This document shows, piece after piece, positions 25,835 to 34,032 of a DNA stretch of 38,615 nucleotides. The translations under genes and the position numbers were made by a program. Within the stretch, counting starts at the first letter, position 1; each line of letters starts with the position of its first letter. The notes under the pieces were generated by a model. It saw nothing but the letters and a program-made list of their open reading frames with translations, was not told the origin of the DNA and made no database searches. The DNA comes from a bacterium (GTDB lineage Bacteria; Patescibacteriota; Minisyncoccia; UBA6257; 02-FULL-45-10c): the NCBI GenBank assembly GCA_030700025.1, contig JAUYKI010000014.1, positions 1 through 38,615 of the forward strand. Reading direction: 5' to 3'.

Positions 25835-27565
25835 TTAGACCTCAATCAATACTGGAAGCACCATCGGGCGCCTCTTGGTCTTATTATACAGAAGTTGCCC
25901 GATTTGGTCTCGGAGCAATCCTTTTACATAATCCGGATCCCGGTGCTGGTGCGGAGGAATGCGGGTGAGAATATGTTTTATTTTATTGCGGATGTCATCC
26001 AATAATTGCTTATTTTCTTTGAGATAAATAAAACCACGGGAAATAATATCCGGATTTTTCAGCAACCGGCCGTTGTCCCGGCTGGCAGTAACAATAACTA
26101 CAATCATGCCTTCCTGGGAAAGCAAACGGCGGTCCCGTAAAACTACTTCACCTACATCGCCCACGCCCAGTCCGTCCACTAAAACATAAGAAGCGTCTAT
26201 TTGTTCATCAGTAACCCGGGCAGAATCCTTTTTCAATTCCACCACTATGCCGTTATCGGCGATTAGGGTGTCTTGGATTTTTAATCCCAATTCCTCCTGG
26301 GCTAATTTAGCGTTTCGTTGGCGCATGAAATAATAGCCGTGGATCGGCAAAAAGAATTTTGGTTTAACCGCGCGCATCACGGTTTTTAATTCTTCCTGCG
26401 GCGCATGTCCGGAAGAATGGATGTCCAACATCTTATAGTGGTAGATATTCGCTCCTTGGCGCGCTAAATTATCTTTTAGGTTCTGAACACTGCGTTCATT
26501 GCCCGGAACCACGGAAGAAGAGAGCACGATAGTATCCGTAGTTTTAACGGTAATTTGCTTGTGTTCGCCGTTGGCAATCCGCGCCAAAGAAGCGCGCTGT
26601 TCGCCTTGGGCGCCGGTGCAGAGCACCATTAGTTTGTTATCGCGGAAATTGGAAATTTCTTCCAAGGGAATAATCGTTCCCTTTTGAATTTTCAGATAAC
26701 CCAAACTTTGGGCAATTTGAATATTGGTTTTCATGGATAAGCCGCTGATGGCTATTTTCCGCCCTAATTTCTCGGCGATTTTAATAATCTCGCCCAGGCG
26801 GTCAATCAGGGAAGCAAAAGTGCCGACGAAAATCCGGCCTTCGGCTTTCTTAAAAATCTTTTCCAATTCTTGTTCCACGATTCTTTCGGAAAGGGAAAAT
26901 CCCGGAGTTTCCGCGCCGGTGCTGTCCAGCATCAGAGTGTGGATTTTTTGGTCGCCCACCCAATTCCAGACGTCCATGCCGCGCGGTTTTCCTTCGTCGT
27001 CATAATCGAATTTAAATTCGCCCGGATGGACTACATTACCAATCGGAGTTTTGAAAACAATTCCGAACCCTTCTGGAATGTTGTGCACCACCGCGAAGAA
27101 ATGAGCGGAGAAGTGTTCGGAAAGCTGGCGTTCTTCGCCGGCCGCGACAATTTCAAATATCGGTTTCGGCGCGTTCGGAAAATCTTCGTGCCGCTTTAAA
27201 ATAATTTCCTTGCTTAAGTTGGTAGTGTAGATTACCGGATTTCCCAGCTTGCCTAAGACATAAGGCAAAGCGCCAATGTGGTCATAGTGGGCGTGGGTGA
27301 TAATCAGCGCTTTAATATTTTTCTTTTTTTGTTCCAAATACGAGGTATTGGGAATGATGTAGTCAATTCCAGGAGTTTCTTCTTCCGGAAATTGTAAACC
27401 GGCGTCCGTGATGATGATTTCGTCTTTGTATTCCAAAAACATCATATTGCGCCCGATTTCTTCCAGTCCGCCAAGCGCTACCCAGCGAACGGTATCTTCC
27501 CGAGATGAAGGAACTAATGGTCTTGCGGGTTTAATAAGAGGCCGCGCTCCGTGTTTTCTAATCAT
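25835..27565 (-). CDS. rnj: Ribonuclease J
   Basis: 576 residues, normal length. Metallo-beta-lactamase core: ITDAGLQFPEEETPGIDYII and IITHAHYDHIGALPYV (HxHxDH, near residue 92), FFAVVHNIPEGFG, HPGEFKFDYD. Beta-CASP part: LMLDSTGAETPGF, GRIFVGTFASLIDRLGEIIK, LMVLCTGAQGEQRASLARI, DIHSSGHAPQEEL, FLPIHGYYFMRQRNA. A C-terminal domain follows. RNase J is a 5'-3' exo- and endoribonuclease for mRNA decay and rRNA maturation; with RNase Y (32498) it forms the RNA-decay set. The first 25 residues are a short basic extension. It probably starts at the ATG at 27565; no good Shine-Dalgarno site. Confidence 0.96.
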   Translation of the reverse strand: MIRKHGARPLIKPARPLVPSSREDTVRWVALGGLEEIGRNMMFLEYKDEIIITDAGLQFPEEETPGIDYIIPNTSYLEQKKKNIKALIITHAHYDHIGALPYVLGKLGNPVIYTTNLSKEIILKRHEDFPNAPKPIFEIVAAGEERQLSEHFSAHFFAVVHNIPEGFGIVFKTPIGNVVHPGEFKFDYDDEGKPRGMDVWNWVGDQKIHTLMLDSTGAETPGFSLSERIVEQELEKIFKKAEGRIFVGTFASLIDRLGEIIKIAEKLGRKIAISGLSMKTNIQIAQSLGYLKIQKGTIIPLEEISNFRDNKLMVLCTGAQGEQRASLARIANGEHKQITVKTTDTIVLSSSVVPGNERSVQNLKDNLARQGANIYHYKMLDIHSSGHAPQEELKTVMRAVKPKFFLPIHGYYFMRQRNAKLAQEELGLKIQDTLIADNGIVVELKKDSARVTDEQIDASYVLVDGLGVGDVGEVVLRDRRLLSQEGMIVVIVTASRDNGRLLKNPDIISRGFIYLKENKQLLDDIRNKIKHILTRIPPHQHRDPDYVKGLLRDQIGQLLYNKTKRRPMVLPVLIEV

Positions 27566-27610
27566 TTGTGTTTTTAATTGTTAATTTTAATTTTTTAATT
27601 GAATGTAGCT

Positions 27611-27679
27611 CTTCGACTGGCTCAGAGTACTTTGACTTATTATTTGGTTTACATTGAGCGAGCGAAGAGAGTCGAAATG
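27611..27679. repeat. CTTCGACTGGCTCAG-type repeat pair
   Basis: CTTCGACTGGCTCAGAGTA (27611-27629) is followed by an inverted relative, ACATTGAGCG to GTCGAAATGT (27650-27680). Related words at 14122-14138 and 24048-24063. Confidence 0.5.
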
Positions 27680-27763
27680 TGCCCCCGAGAGGATTTGAAC
27701 CTCTACGTCCTTGCGGACTTACGCACCTGAAGCGTACGTGTCTGCCAGTTCCACCACGGGGGC
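27680..27763 (-). tRNA. tRNA-Leu (CAG)
   Basis: 84 nt, class II. Acceptor GCCCCCG with CGGGGGC, D arm GGTGGAACTGGCAGAC, anticodon stem TACGC/GCGTA with loop TTCAGGT (anticodon CAG), long variable arm AGTCCGCAAGGACG, T arm AGAGGTTCAAATCCTCT, discriminator A. CCA is not encoded. Confidence 0.95.
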
Positions 27764-27783
27764 ATTATAGTAACCCCAACAAG

Positions 27784-28740
27784 TTATCGCATCAGCTCCT
27801 TTAATCGATCTATTAATTTAATTTCTAAAGGATTAACTTTGTTTAATTTTGCCAAGTGATAACTGACCCAGTCCGCCAGAATCAAGCTTTTCCAAGTTTT
27901 TTCCAGCCGGGTTTTTCCGAATAAAACTATTTTTAGGGATTGGATCCGCTGTTTTTTAAATAATTTTTCCAATAAACGGATTTTCTTTTGAACGCGAGGA
28001 TGGGCGTTGGGATCAGCCAGGAAGACGGCGATAGAATCGCGGCCTCCTTTGCCGAATGGCACAATCTCGTTGTGGCCCATTTCCGGAATAGTGTTGGCGA
28101 AAGCAAAGCGCTTGGCAGTTTCATTCAGCCGAGTTTTCCAGTTATAAGCTAAGAAATCGTTAGTATTGTCAGTATATAACAAAATTAGCTTTTTTGTCAA
28201 GTGGCGGGCGATTTTTTGGCCGGTATTTTCCAGCGCCGACGGCTTTAGTCCGGTGAATTCGGAAACAGGAATTTTCTTAAATACCGCTTTTAAAATTTTT
28301 ATTGCCCCATAAAACATATAGCCTCCGGCTTGGCGGGGGGCCAAATGGTCGCCGCAAAAAATTGCCAACGGAGTTTTAGTTTTTTCAGCCAGCCGTTCCA
28401 GCGCTCCGCCGGAACAAATCACCGCTTTATCTTTCGCCTGAGAAAAACCACTTAGAGTCTCTTCGGTATCTCCGGAAAAAGAAACAAATAAATACAGGGG
28501 ATTTTTAAAAGTTAATTTCGGCAATCCGTAACTCTTCCAAGTTATTATCGGAACGGGAATTTTCAATTCGGCAGCCAAACCGGCTAATAAATCTCCGATT
28601 TGCCCGGAACCGCCCATGCCCACCACGATGATGGCATCCGGTTTTAACCCGGATAACTTATTTAAGTGGGAATATTCCAAAGCCATCGGCGTAAGCTGTT
28701 CGTTGAATTTCAATATTGCGTTTCGAAAAAAATTATCCAT
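27784..28740 (-). CDS. SIS-domain phosphoglucose/phosphomannose isomerase
   Basis: 318 residues with a double SIS fold. IIVVGMGGSGQIGDLLAGLA is the first sugar-phosphate loop, YLFVSFSGDTEETLSGF is the typical S.SG.T.ET site, CSGG follows, PEMGHNEIVPF carries the conserved Glu-His region of bifunctional PGI/PMI enzymes, and YHLAKLNKVNPLEIKLIDRLK is the C-terminal block. Such enzymes interconvert fructose-6-P with glucose-6-P and mannose-6-P. It follows the solute-binding-protein gene by 7 nt. Confidence 0.87.
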   Translation of the reverse strand: MDNFFRNAILKFNEQLTPMALEYSHLNKLSGLKPDAIIVVGMGGSGQIGDLLAGLAAELKIPVPIITWKSYGLPKLTFKNPLYLFVSFSGDTEETLSGFSQAKDKAVICSGGALERLAEKTKTPLAIFCGDHLAPRQAGGYMFYGAIKILKAVFKKIPVSEFTGLKPSALENTGQKIARHLTKKLILLYTDNTNDFLAYNWKTRLNETAKRFAFANTIPEMGHNEIVPFGKGGRDSIAVFLADPNAHPRVQKKIRLLEKLFKKQRIQSLKIVLFGKTRLEKTWKSLILADWVSYHLAKLNKVNPLEIKLIDRLKELMR

Positions 28741-28747
28741 AGCGAAT

Positions 28748-30400
28748 TTATTTGAATACCCGCGCTGTTTTCAAATACCACTGATTAATGTTTTCAAACC
28801 GAGACGAGGGCGTGGTTAGAATTTTTTCTGGAAAACCGCCTAAGGTTTTCGGGCCGACGTATAGATAAATTGGCGAGAAAAGAAATATCGCCGGCTGATC
28901 TTCTATAATTAGAGACTCTAATTGCTGGATTTGCTCTTTCCGCGACGCTTCGTCAAAATTTTTCCGCACCGCTTCCAGCAGGCCATCCACTTTTTTATTA
29001 GAATAAAGCGACAGATTCAGGCCGGGATAAAATCTTTCCGAAGAATGCCAGAAAGAAAAAACGTCCGGATTCAATTTCAAAATATTTCCAAAAAGAATCA
29101 TTTGGTAATCTCGGGTTTTAATAACCTCATTGACTACGTCGGACGGGTTTAAAATAATTGGATTTAATTTAACGCCAATACTTTGCCAATCTTCTTTAAT
29201 TATATCGGCGGTTTCCATCAAGAAAGGAATTTGCGGAACTATCAGGTCGAATTCCAGCCGGAGAACGGCCTTACCGCTTTTCTTTTCTCTTATGCCCTCA
29301 GAATCTTTAATCCACTGATCTTTATCCAGCAGTTCGTTGGCCTTATCTAAATTAAATTCTTTTTGGCCGGCGGAGCTGGCTTGGAAGTCGGGGAGAAACG
29401 GCAAAAGCGGTTGATCAACGATTAGCGCTTTATTATCTAGGGCGGTTTCCGCAATCCTATTCTTATTGGTAGCTAAGGTTAGGGCTGATTTTACGGCTTG
29501 GCTCTTTAAGACTTCGTTGCTGTTCGGATTAAAAAATATGGCATAGTAGCGCGGTATATTTATTTCAATGATTTGGTGGTTTAATTTGATATCTTCTATA
29601 TTTTTTGGGCTTAAATCGCCGAAGCCGTCAATTCTTTTCGTATTAAATGCTTTTAGCAATTCTTCGGTATCGGAGAAAAATTTAATGTTCAATTTCTGGA
29701 TAAATGGTTTTGTGGATACGTAGTTTTTATTAGCTTCAAAATTATATTCGGTTATAAAGCCGTCCTTCTTTTTTTGAAAAGACACGAATTTATAAGGCCC
29801 GCTGCCTACCGGCTCCAAGTTATAATCGGAAAGCCGGAAATTGGCCGTTGGAATAATGCCAAAAATGTGTTTTGGAATTATTTTTAAACTTTTTAAATTA
29901 TCCAGAAAAAAAGCATAAGGGGTCCGCAGGGTAAATTCTATTTCCAATTCGCTGATGCGGTCGGCAATTACCCCCTGCCAGGTCAGAAAAAGCGGAGATC
30001 GGCTTTCCGGATTCTGGATGGAGTCAATGGTAAAGATTATGTCATCGCTGGTCAGCGGTTTGCCGTCATCCCAAAGCAAATCGGTTTTTAAGATTATATT
30101 CCAAGTTTTGCCGTCCGGACTGACGGTGTAGCGGTCAGTTAGCGCCAGCAAATTGCTGAAAAGGATTTCCGAGAGATCGCGGTCGGCGTCATTATTTCCG
30201 GCGAGTACGGGATTAATAAAAACCGGCTGTCCGACTATTCCCTCGGTATATTGATTGCTAGCTACCGGAATTGCCGTTGTATTGCGGTAAAAATAAGAGC
30301 TAGCCCAAAAGATGGAAGCCGCCGCGAATACGATAACCGAACCTAGAAATAGCTGGCGTTCAATCCGGGAAAAGTTGTAGTAAATCTGGAAGATTTTCAA
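28748..30400 (-). CDS. Family 5 ABC-transporter solute-binding protein
   Basis: 550 residues. A hydrophobic helix at 18-40 (FLGSVIVFAAASIFWASSYF) anchors it outside the membrane without a lipobox. Then come the SBP_bac_5 signatures: YTEGIVGQPVFINPVLAGN, LFSNLLALTDRYTVSPDGKT, FTLKTDLLWDDGKPLTSDDI-type block, NLEPVGSGPYKF, and FNPNSNEVLKSQAVKSALTL (typical R.Al..A.d). These proteins bind peptides or other solutes for Opp/Dpp importers. No permease or ATPase genes are adjacent, so it may serve a transporter elsewhere or have another binding role. It starts 25 nt after secG; 7 nt separate it from the isomerase gene. Confidence 0.87.
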   Translation of the reverse strand: MKIFQIYYNFSRIERQLFLGSVIVFAAASIFWASSYFYRNTTAIPVASNQYTEGIVGQPVFINPVLAGNNDADRDLSEILFSNLLALTDRYTVSPDGKTWNIILKTDLLWDDGKPLTSDDIIFTIDSIQNPESRSPLFLTWQGVIADRISELEIEFTLRTPYAFFLDNLKSLKIIPKHIFGIIPTANFRLSDYNLEPVGSGPYKFVSFQKKKDGFITEYNFEANKNYVSTKPFIQKLNIKFFSDTEELLKAFNTKRIDGFGDLSPKNIEDIKLNHQIIEINIPRYYAIFFNPNSNEVLKSQAVKSALTLATNKNRIAETALDNKALIVDQPLLPFLPDFQASSAGQKEFNLDKANELLDKDQWIKDSEGIREKKSGKAVLRLEFDLIVPQIPFLMETADIIKEDWQSIGVKLNPIILNPSDVVNEVIKTRDYQMILFGNILKLNPDVFSFWHSSERFYPGLNLSLYSNKKVDGLLEAVRKNFDEASRKEQIQQLESLIIEDQPAIFLFSPIYLYVGPKTLGGFPEKILTTPSSRFENINQWYLKTARVFK

Positions 30401-30425
30401 TTGGAAATATTATTGGGATAGGTTT

Positions 30426-30644
30426 TTAGGACAGCAATAAGCCGGCGATAGCCAGGCCAACAAAGACAATAGCGAGAGTGATAGTGCCGAAGAAGATTGT
30501 TTTTTCCAAGCCTCGGCGAGTTTGATAAAAACCGCCTTCACCGCCGCCAAGAATGCCGGAAAGTCCCGAGCTTCTTTCTTGAAGCAGGATTAAGATGATT
30601 AATAAAACAGAAACAACTAATTGGGCGATAGAAAGTAGGTCCAT
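30426..30644 (-). CDS. secG: Preprotein translocase subunit SecG
   Basis: 72 residues: two hydrophobic helices (LLSIAQLVVSVLLIILILL and ATLAIVFVGLAIAGLL-like) joined by QERSSGLSGILGGGEGGFYQ then TRRGLEK, the SecG pattern. SecG is a small part of the SecYEG channel. It lies 2 nt after the holin-family gene. Confidence 0.88.
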   Translation of the reverse strand: MDLLSIAQLVVSVLLIILILLQERSSGLSGILGGGEGGFYQTRRGLEKTIFFGTITLAIVFVGLAIAGLLLS

Positions 30645-30646
30645 AA

Positions 30647-31012
30647 TTAATTTTTATAAAGATATTTGGCCGAAAAATGAAATAATAAGTTAATTGCGCT
30701 GATAATTAAGGTTGCGTAAACAAGCGCTTGGATGGAGTTGATTGTAACATTTGGAGTGAGGACGTCAAGAAGATAAATCATGCCGGCATTGATAATCAGA
30801 GTGGAAAGGCCCAAAGACAGAAAGGCCAGGGGAGAAAGAACAGTGGTGAATACTGGTTTTATAAATATATTGATAAAGGCGAAAACGCCGGCGGCAATCA
30901 GAAGTCGGACTAGGTCAGCAGATACCTCAAATCCGGGAATAAAATTGGCCGCGATCCAAATCGCCACTAAGTTAGATAGAAGGGTGAATATCAGACGAGC
31001 TAAGAACCTCAT
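30647..31012 (-). CDS. Phage holin superfamily IV (PF04020-type) membrane protein
   Basis: 121 residues, four hydrophobic helices. ARLIFTLLSNLVAIWIAANF then IPGF, FINIFIKPVFTTVLSPLAFL and LGLSTLIINAGMIYLL match the YvlD/Phage_holin_4_2 family (usual N..ikPi...l.lPl...tlGl...viNa). These are ordinary bacterial membrane proteins of unknown role; the phage name is historical, and there are no phage genes here. 7 nt after uvrC and 2 nt before secG. Confidence 0.85.
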   Translation of the reverse strand: MRFLARLIFTLLSNLVAIWIAANFIPGFEVSADLVRLLIAAGVFAFINIFIKPVFTTVLSPLAFLSLGLSTLIINAGMIYLLDVLTPNVTINSIQALVYATLIISAINLLFHFSAKYLYKN

Positions 31013-31019
31013 AACTTAA

Positions 31020-32363
31020 TTATAGGTTCAGAAATGATTTTTGGCGAACTCGGCGATGATAGCGCCGGACGAAATTGTGGGTTTGCGCAATAGCTAGTTC
31101 CAGGATTTTTTGAAGTTCCGGCGGCAATTGGTTTAATGGCAGAGGATATTTTCCCCAGCCGTAAACTAGTTTTTTCGGTTTGGCAAAGGAAATAACTTTT
31201 AGTGTTTGTAATTTGTAATTTGTAATTTGTGATTTGCCTAAAGCGGTTTTCGCGGCATTGAATTGGGTTATTCCGCCATCAATAATGACTAAATCCGGAT
31301 AAAGCCACTCCGAGTGGTTAAATCGCCGGGTTAGCATTTCGGACATCATTCGCGGATCGTCTTCGGTATACTGGCCCTGAATTTTAAATTTCCGCCAGGA
31401 ATTTTTATCGGCGATCCAGCCCAATTCGGTTTTTTTCCAGGCCGTCATTGCTCCCACCGCTTCTTTTCCGGAAAGATGGGAATTGTCATAGCACTCAATT
31501 CTTGAGAAATCCGAAGCACGAAATCCGAAATCCGAAACGTTTTTGTCATTTTGATTTTGTAACTTGTTTGGATTTTGTAATTTGTAATTTGGAATTTTAT
31601 CAAGGTATGGTTCGTGTTGCCAGATTTTTTCTAAAACTAAAAGTTCATAGGGGTCTTTAAGCTTGGCAATAAATTTTTTATCTTTTCCGGCCAGGATATT
31701 TTTTATTTTGCGGACATTATTTTTATATTTGGAAATTTGAGCTTGGGTGGCTTTGAGATTTTGATTACAGCAATATCCTAAACAATTGCCGATTTGGGCA
31801 TTAAGGCACAGCCGGAGGTGCGGCTGAAAACAGGCGCAATAAGGAAAGGATTTACGAAGCAGGCGCAAGACGGCTTTAATAGATTGGCCGTCGGTAAAGG
31901 GACCAATACAATCTAAATTCGAAGCACGAAATTCGAAATCCGAAACGTTTTTGTCATTTGGATTTTGAATTTTTGATTTGTTTCGAGTTTCAATATTTGA
32001 ATTTCGAATTTTATATGGTTGGTGGGTTATAAAAATGCGGGGGAATTTTTCCCTGGTTATGGCAACGTAAAAATAATTTTTGTCGTCTTTCCATAAAGTA
32101 TTCAGCTTCGGCTTTAAAGTTTTAATTAATTGGGACTCGGTAATGAGAGCTTCAATATTAGAACGGAGCTTGACCAGCTTTAACCGGTCGGCTTCTTGAT
32201 GTAAAACCTCATTTTTCCAATCAGTGATTTTTAAGTAATTTTGAAGCCGATTTTTTAAATTGGAAGCCTTACCGATATAAAGTGGAGTCCGGCCTTGGTA
32301 GAAGATATAAACTCCGGGGTCCCTCGGTGCGGTTTTAATTTTTTGGATAACTTGGGGGTTCAT
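31020..32363 (-). CDS. uvrC: Shortened UvrC-like excinuclease with repeat-derived insertions
   Basis: 447 residues from the ATG at 32363. A GIY-YIG domain (PRDPGVYIFYQGRTPLYIGK, then ASNLKNRLQNYL) makes the 3' cut. A cysteine cluster (FPYCACFQPHLRLCLNAQIG, NCLGYCCNQ) fits the UvrC zinc/Fe-S region. The RNase H-like domain (RIECYDNSHLSGKEAVGAMT, DLVIIDGGITQFNAAKTAL) makes the 5' cut. The end, LELAIAQTHNFVRRYHRRVR, is where the family's helix-hairpin-helix pair would begin, so that part is missing (typical UvrC is about 600 residues). Three repeat-derived stretches (31204, 31512, 31920) are read in frame, two nearly identical: NDKNVSDFGFRAS and NDKNVSDFEFRAS. A GTG 21 nt upstream is less likely than the ATG. 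TATACT ends 8 nt before it. Confidence 0.88.
   Translation of the reverse strand: MNPQVIQKIKTAPRDPGVYIFYQGRTPLYIGKASNLKNRLQNYLKITDWKNEVLHQEADRLKLVKLRSNIEALITESQLIKTLKPKLNTLWKDDKNYFYVAITREKFPRIFITHQPYKIRNSNIETRNKSKIQNPNDKNVSDFEFRASNLDCIGPFTDGQSIKAVLRLLRKSFPYCACFQPHLRLCLNAQIGNCLGYCCNQNLKATQAQISKYKNNVRKIKNILAGKDKKFIAKLKDPYELLVLEKIWQHEPYLDKIPNYKLQNPNKLQNQNDKNVSDFGFRASDFSRIECYDNSHLSGKEAVGAMTAWKKTELGWIADKNSWRKFKIQGQYTEDDPRMMSEMLTRRFNHSEWLYPDLVIIDGGITQFNAAKTALGKSQITNYKLQTLKVISFAKPKKLVYGWGKYPLPLNQLPPELQKILELAIAQTHNFVRRYHRRVRQKSFLNL
31204..31236 (-). repeat. In-frame ATTTGTA repeat in uvrC
   Basis: GTAATTT is repeated three times, then GTGATTTG; on the coding strand it gives SQITNYKLQT. Its inverse is at 25740-25757. 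Confidence 0.65.
31512..31592 (-). repeat. In-frame long repeat in uvrC, copy A
   Basis: From 31512 to about 31558 it matches 31920-31966 (CGAAGCACGAAAT, CGAAATCCGAAACG, TTTTTGTCATTT in order), followed by GGATTTTGTAATTTG words. It encodes KLQNPNKLQNQNDKNVSDFG then FRAS. Confidence 0.8.
31920..31990 (-). repeat. In-frame long repeat in uvrC, copy B
   Basis: Near-identical to copy A over about 47 bp, then GGATTTTGAATTTTTGATTT. It encodes KSKIQNPNDKNVSDFEFRAS. Confidence 0.8.
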
Positions 32364-32371
32364 AATGCGGA

Positions 32372-32377
32372 AGTATA
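32372..32377 (-). promoter_or_regulatory. -10 box of uvrC
   Basis: TATACT on the minus strand, 8 nt before the ATG at 32363; no Shine-Dalgarno site. Confidence 0.5.
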
Positions 32378-32396
32378 TTAACACCCCAGGTTTTTA

Positions 32397-32425
32397 TTGA
32401 CAATTTTCAATTACCGAGATACAAT
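32397..32425 (+). promoter_or_regulatory. Promoter of rny
   Basis: TTGACA (32397-32402), 17 bp, TACAAT (32420-32425). The leader is about 65 nt and has no clear Shine-Dalgarno site. Confidence 0.75.
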
Positions 32426-32497
32426 AAAAACAGTCAATAAAAATTAATCAGTTCCTAACTAATTCTTAAATGAAGACCTTAGCGAACAATTTAAAAA

Positions 32498-34012
32498 ATG
32501 TTAACCAATCCATTGTTGTGGGCGGTTTTGGGCTTAGTCATCGGTTATTTAGTCCGGCAATTTTTTGTCGCCGGTAAGGCCGGCTCCGTAGAGCAGCGGC
32601 TTAAGAATTTAACAGAAGAAGCAGAGCGAAAATCTAAGGAAATCGTTTTAGACGCCAAGGGCGAAGCTTCGCGCTTGCTGGATGAAGTAAAAAACGAAGA
32701 AAGAGAGCGGAAAACGCAATTAGCCAAGCTGGAAGAAAGGAATTCCAAGCGGGAGGAATTTTTAGAAAAACAGCTGGGCGATATTAAAACTAAAGAAGTC
32801 GCTTTAGAAAAGGCGGAAGAAGTTTTTAGTTCGGAAAAAGTTCAATTGGGGGAAATGCGGCAGAGGATCCAGACCGACTTGGAGAAGGTGGCAAAATTGA
32901 GCATTGAAGAGGCAAAAACTGAACTTTTAAAACAAGTGCGGGAATCACACAGCAAGGATTTAGCTTTAACGCTTCAGAAAATGGAAACAGAACGGAAAGA
33001 AGAAATCGAGAAAAAGAGCATTGGCATTATTACTACGGCGATTCAGCGGTATGCCCGTTCGCAGATAGCGGATGTGACTACCAGCGTATTTCATTTGCCC
33101 AACGAAGAACTAAAAGGAAAAATTATCGGCCGGGAAGGCCGGAATATCCGGACCCTGGAACGGGCGACGGGCGTAGAGGTAATCGTGGATGAATCTCCGG
33201 ATACGGTTATTCTTTCTTCTTTTGATCCTTTGCGCCGGGAGATTGCCCGGTTGGCTTTGGAAAAATTAGTAAAAGACGGCCGGATTCAGCCGGCCAAAAT
33301 CGAGGAGAAGGTAGAAGAAGCGCGGCAAGAATTAAATAAGCGGATGATAGAAATCGGAGAGAACGCTTCTTTGGAAGTCGGCATTGTTGGTTTGCCTAAA
33401 GAATTGATCCAGCTTTTGGGCCGGCTTTATTTCCGAACTAGTTTCGGGCAAAACGTTTTAATCCACTCTATTGAAATGACCCATATTTCCGGCATGCTGG
33501 CTTCGGAACTGGGGGCGAATGTGGAGGTAGCGAAAAAGGGAGCGTTATTGCATGACATCGGCAAAGCGATTGACCACGAAGTAGAGGGAACTCACGTAGA
33601 AATCGGACGCAAGCTTTTGAAAAAATACGATATAGACGAAAGAGTAATTCAGGCAATGGAAGCCCACCACGAAGAATATCCTTATGCCACTCCGGAATCT
33701 TATATCGTAGCGGCGGCCGACATTTTGTCCGCAGCTCGGCCAGGCGCTCGCCGCGGAACCGTAGAAAATTACATCAAGCGTTTGCAAGATTTGGAAAAAA
33801 TCGCCACTTCTTTTGAGGGAGTTAAAAATGCTTACGCAATTTCCGCCGGAAGGGAAATCCGGGTTTTCGTGATCCCGGAAAAAATAGACGACTTCGGGGC
33901 ATTGCAGTTAGCGAAAGACATTGCTTCTAAAATCCAATCCGAATTAAAATTCCCGGGCGAAATCAAAGTGAATGTAATTCGGGAAACGCGCGCGGTAGAA
34001 ATTGCCCGGTAG
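32498..34012 (+). CDS. rny: Ribonuclease Y
   Basis: 504 residues, normal length. An N-terminal membrane helix (LLWAVLGLVIGYLVRQFFVA), a long charged coiled coil (about 28-190), a KH RNA-binding domain (GKIIGREGRNIRTLERATGV) and an HD domain (GALLHDIGKAIDHEVEGTHV, AMEAHHEEYPYATPESYIVA, AADILSAARPGARR) appear in order. RNase Y is a membrane-bound endoribonuclease that starts mRNA decay; RNase J is at 25835. No Shine-Dalgarno site at the ATG. Confidence 0.97.
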   Translation: MLTNPLLWAVLGLVIGYLVRQFFVAGKAGSVEQRLKNLTEEAERKSKEIVLDAKGEASRLLDEVKNEERERKTQLAKLEERNSKREEFLEKQLGDIKTKEVALEKAEEVFSSEKVQLGEMRQRIQTDLEKVAKLSIEEAKTELLKQVRESHSKDLALTLQKMETERKEEIEKKSIGIITTAIQRYARSQIADVTTSVFHLPNEELKGKIIGREGRNIRTLERATGVEVIVDESPDTVILSSFDPLRREIARLALEKLVKDGRIQPAKIEEKVEEARQELNKRMIEIGENASLEVGIVGLPKELIQLLGRLYFRTSFGQNVLIHSIEMTHISGMLASELGANVEVAKKGALLHDIGKAIDHEVEGTHVEIGRKLLKKYDIDERVIQAMEAHHEEYPYATPESYIVAAADILSAARPGARRGTVENYIKRLQDLEKIATSFEGVKNAYAISAGREIRVFVIPEKIDDFGALQLAKDIASKIQSELKFPGEIKVNVIRETRAVEIAR

Positions 34013-34018
34013 ATTTGA

Positions 34019-34024
34019 TATAAT
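34019..34024 (+). promoter_or_regulatory. -10 box of the HU gene
   Basis: TATAAT, 8 nt before the ATG at 34033 and 6 nt after the rny stop. It suggests that HU has its own leaderless transcript. Confidence 0.55.
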
Positions 34025-34032
34025 TCAGAAAT

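Noticed and set aside
30647-31012. Phage region suggested by the holin-family protein
   Set aside because: The family is common in bacterial chromosomes, the gene sits in a secG operon, and no phage structural, lysis or integrase genes are present.
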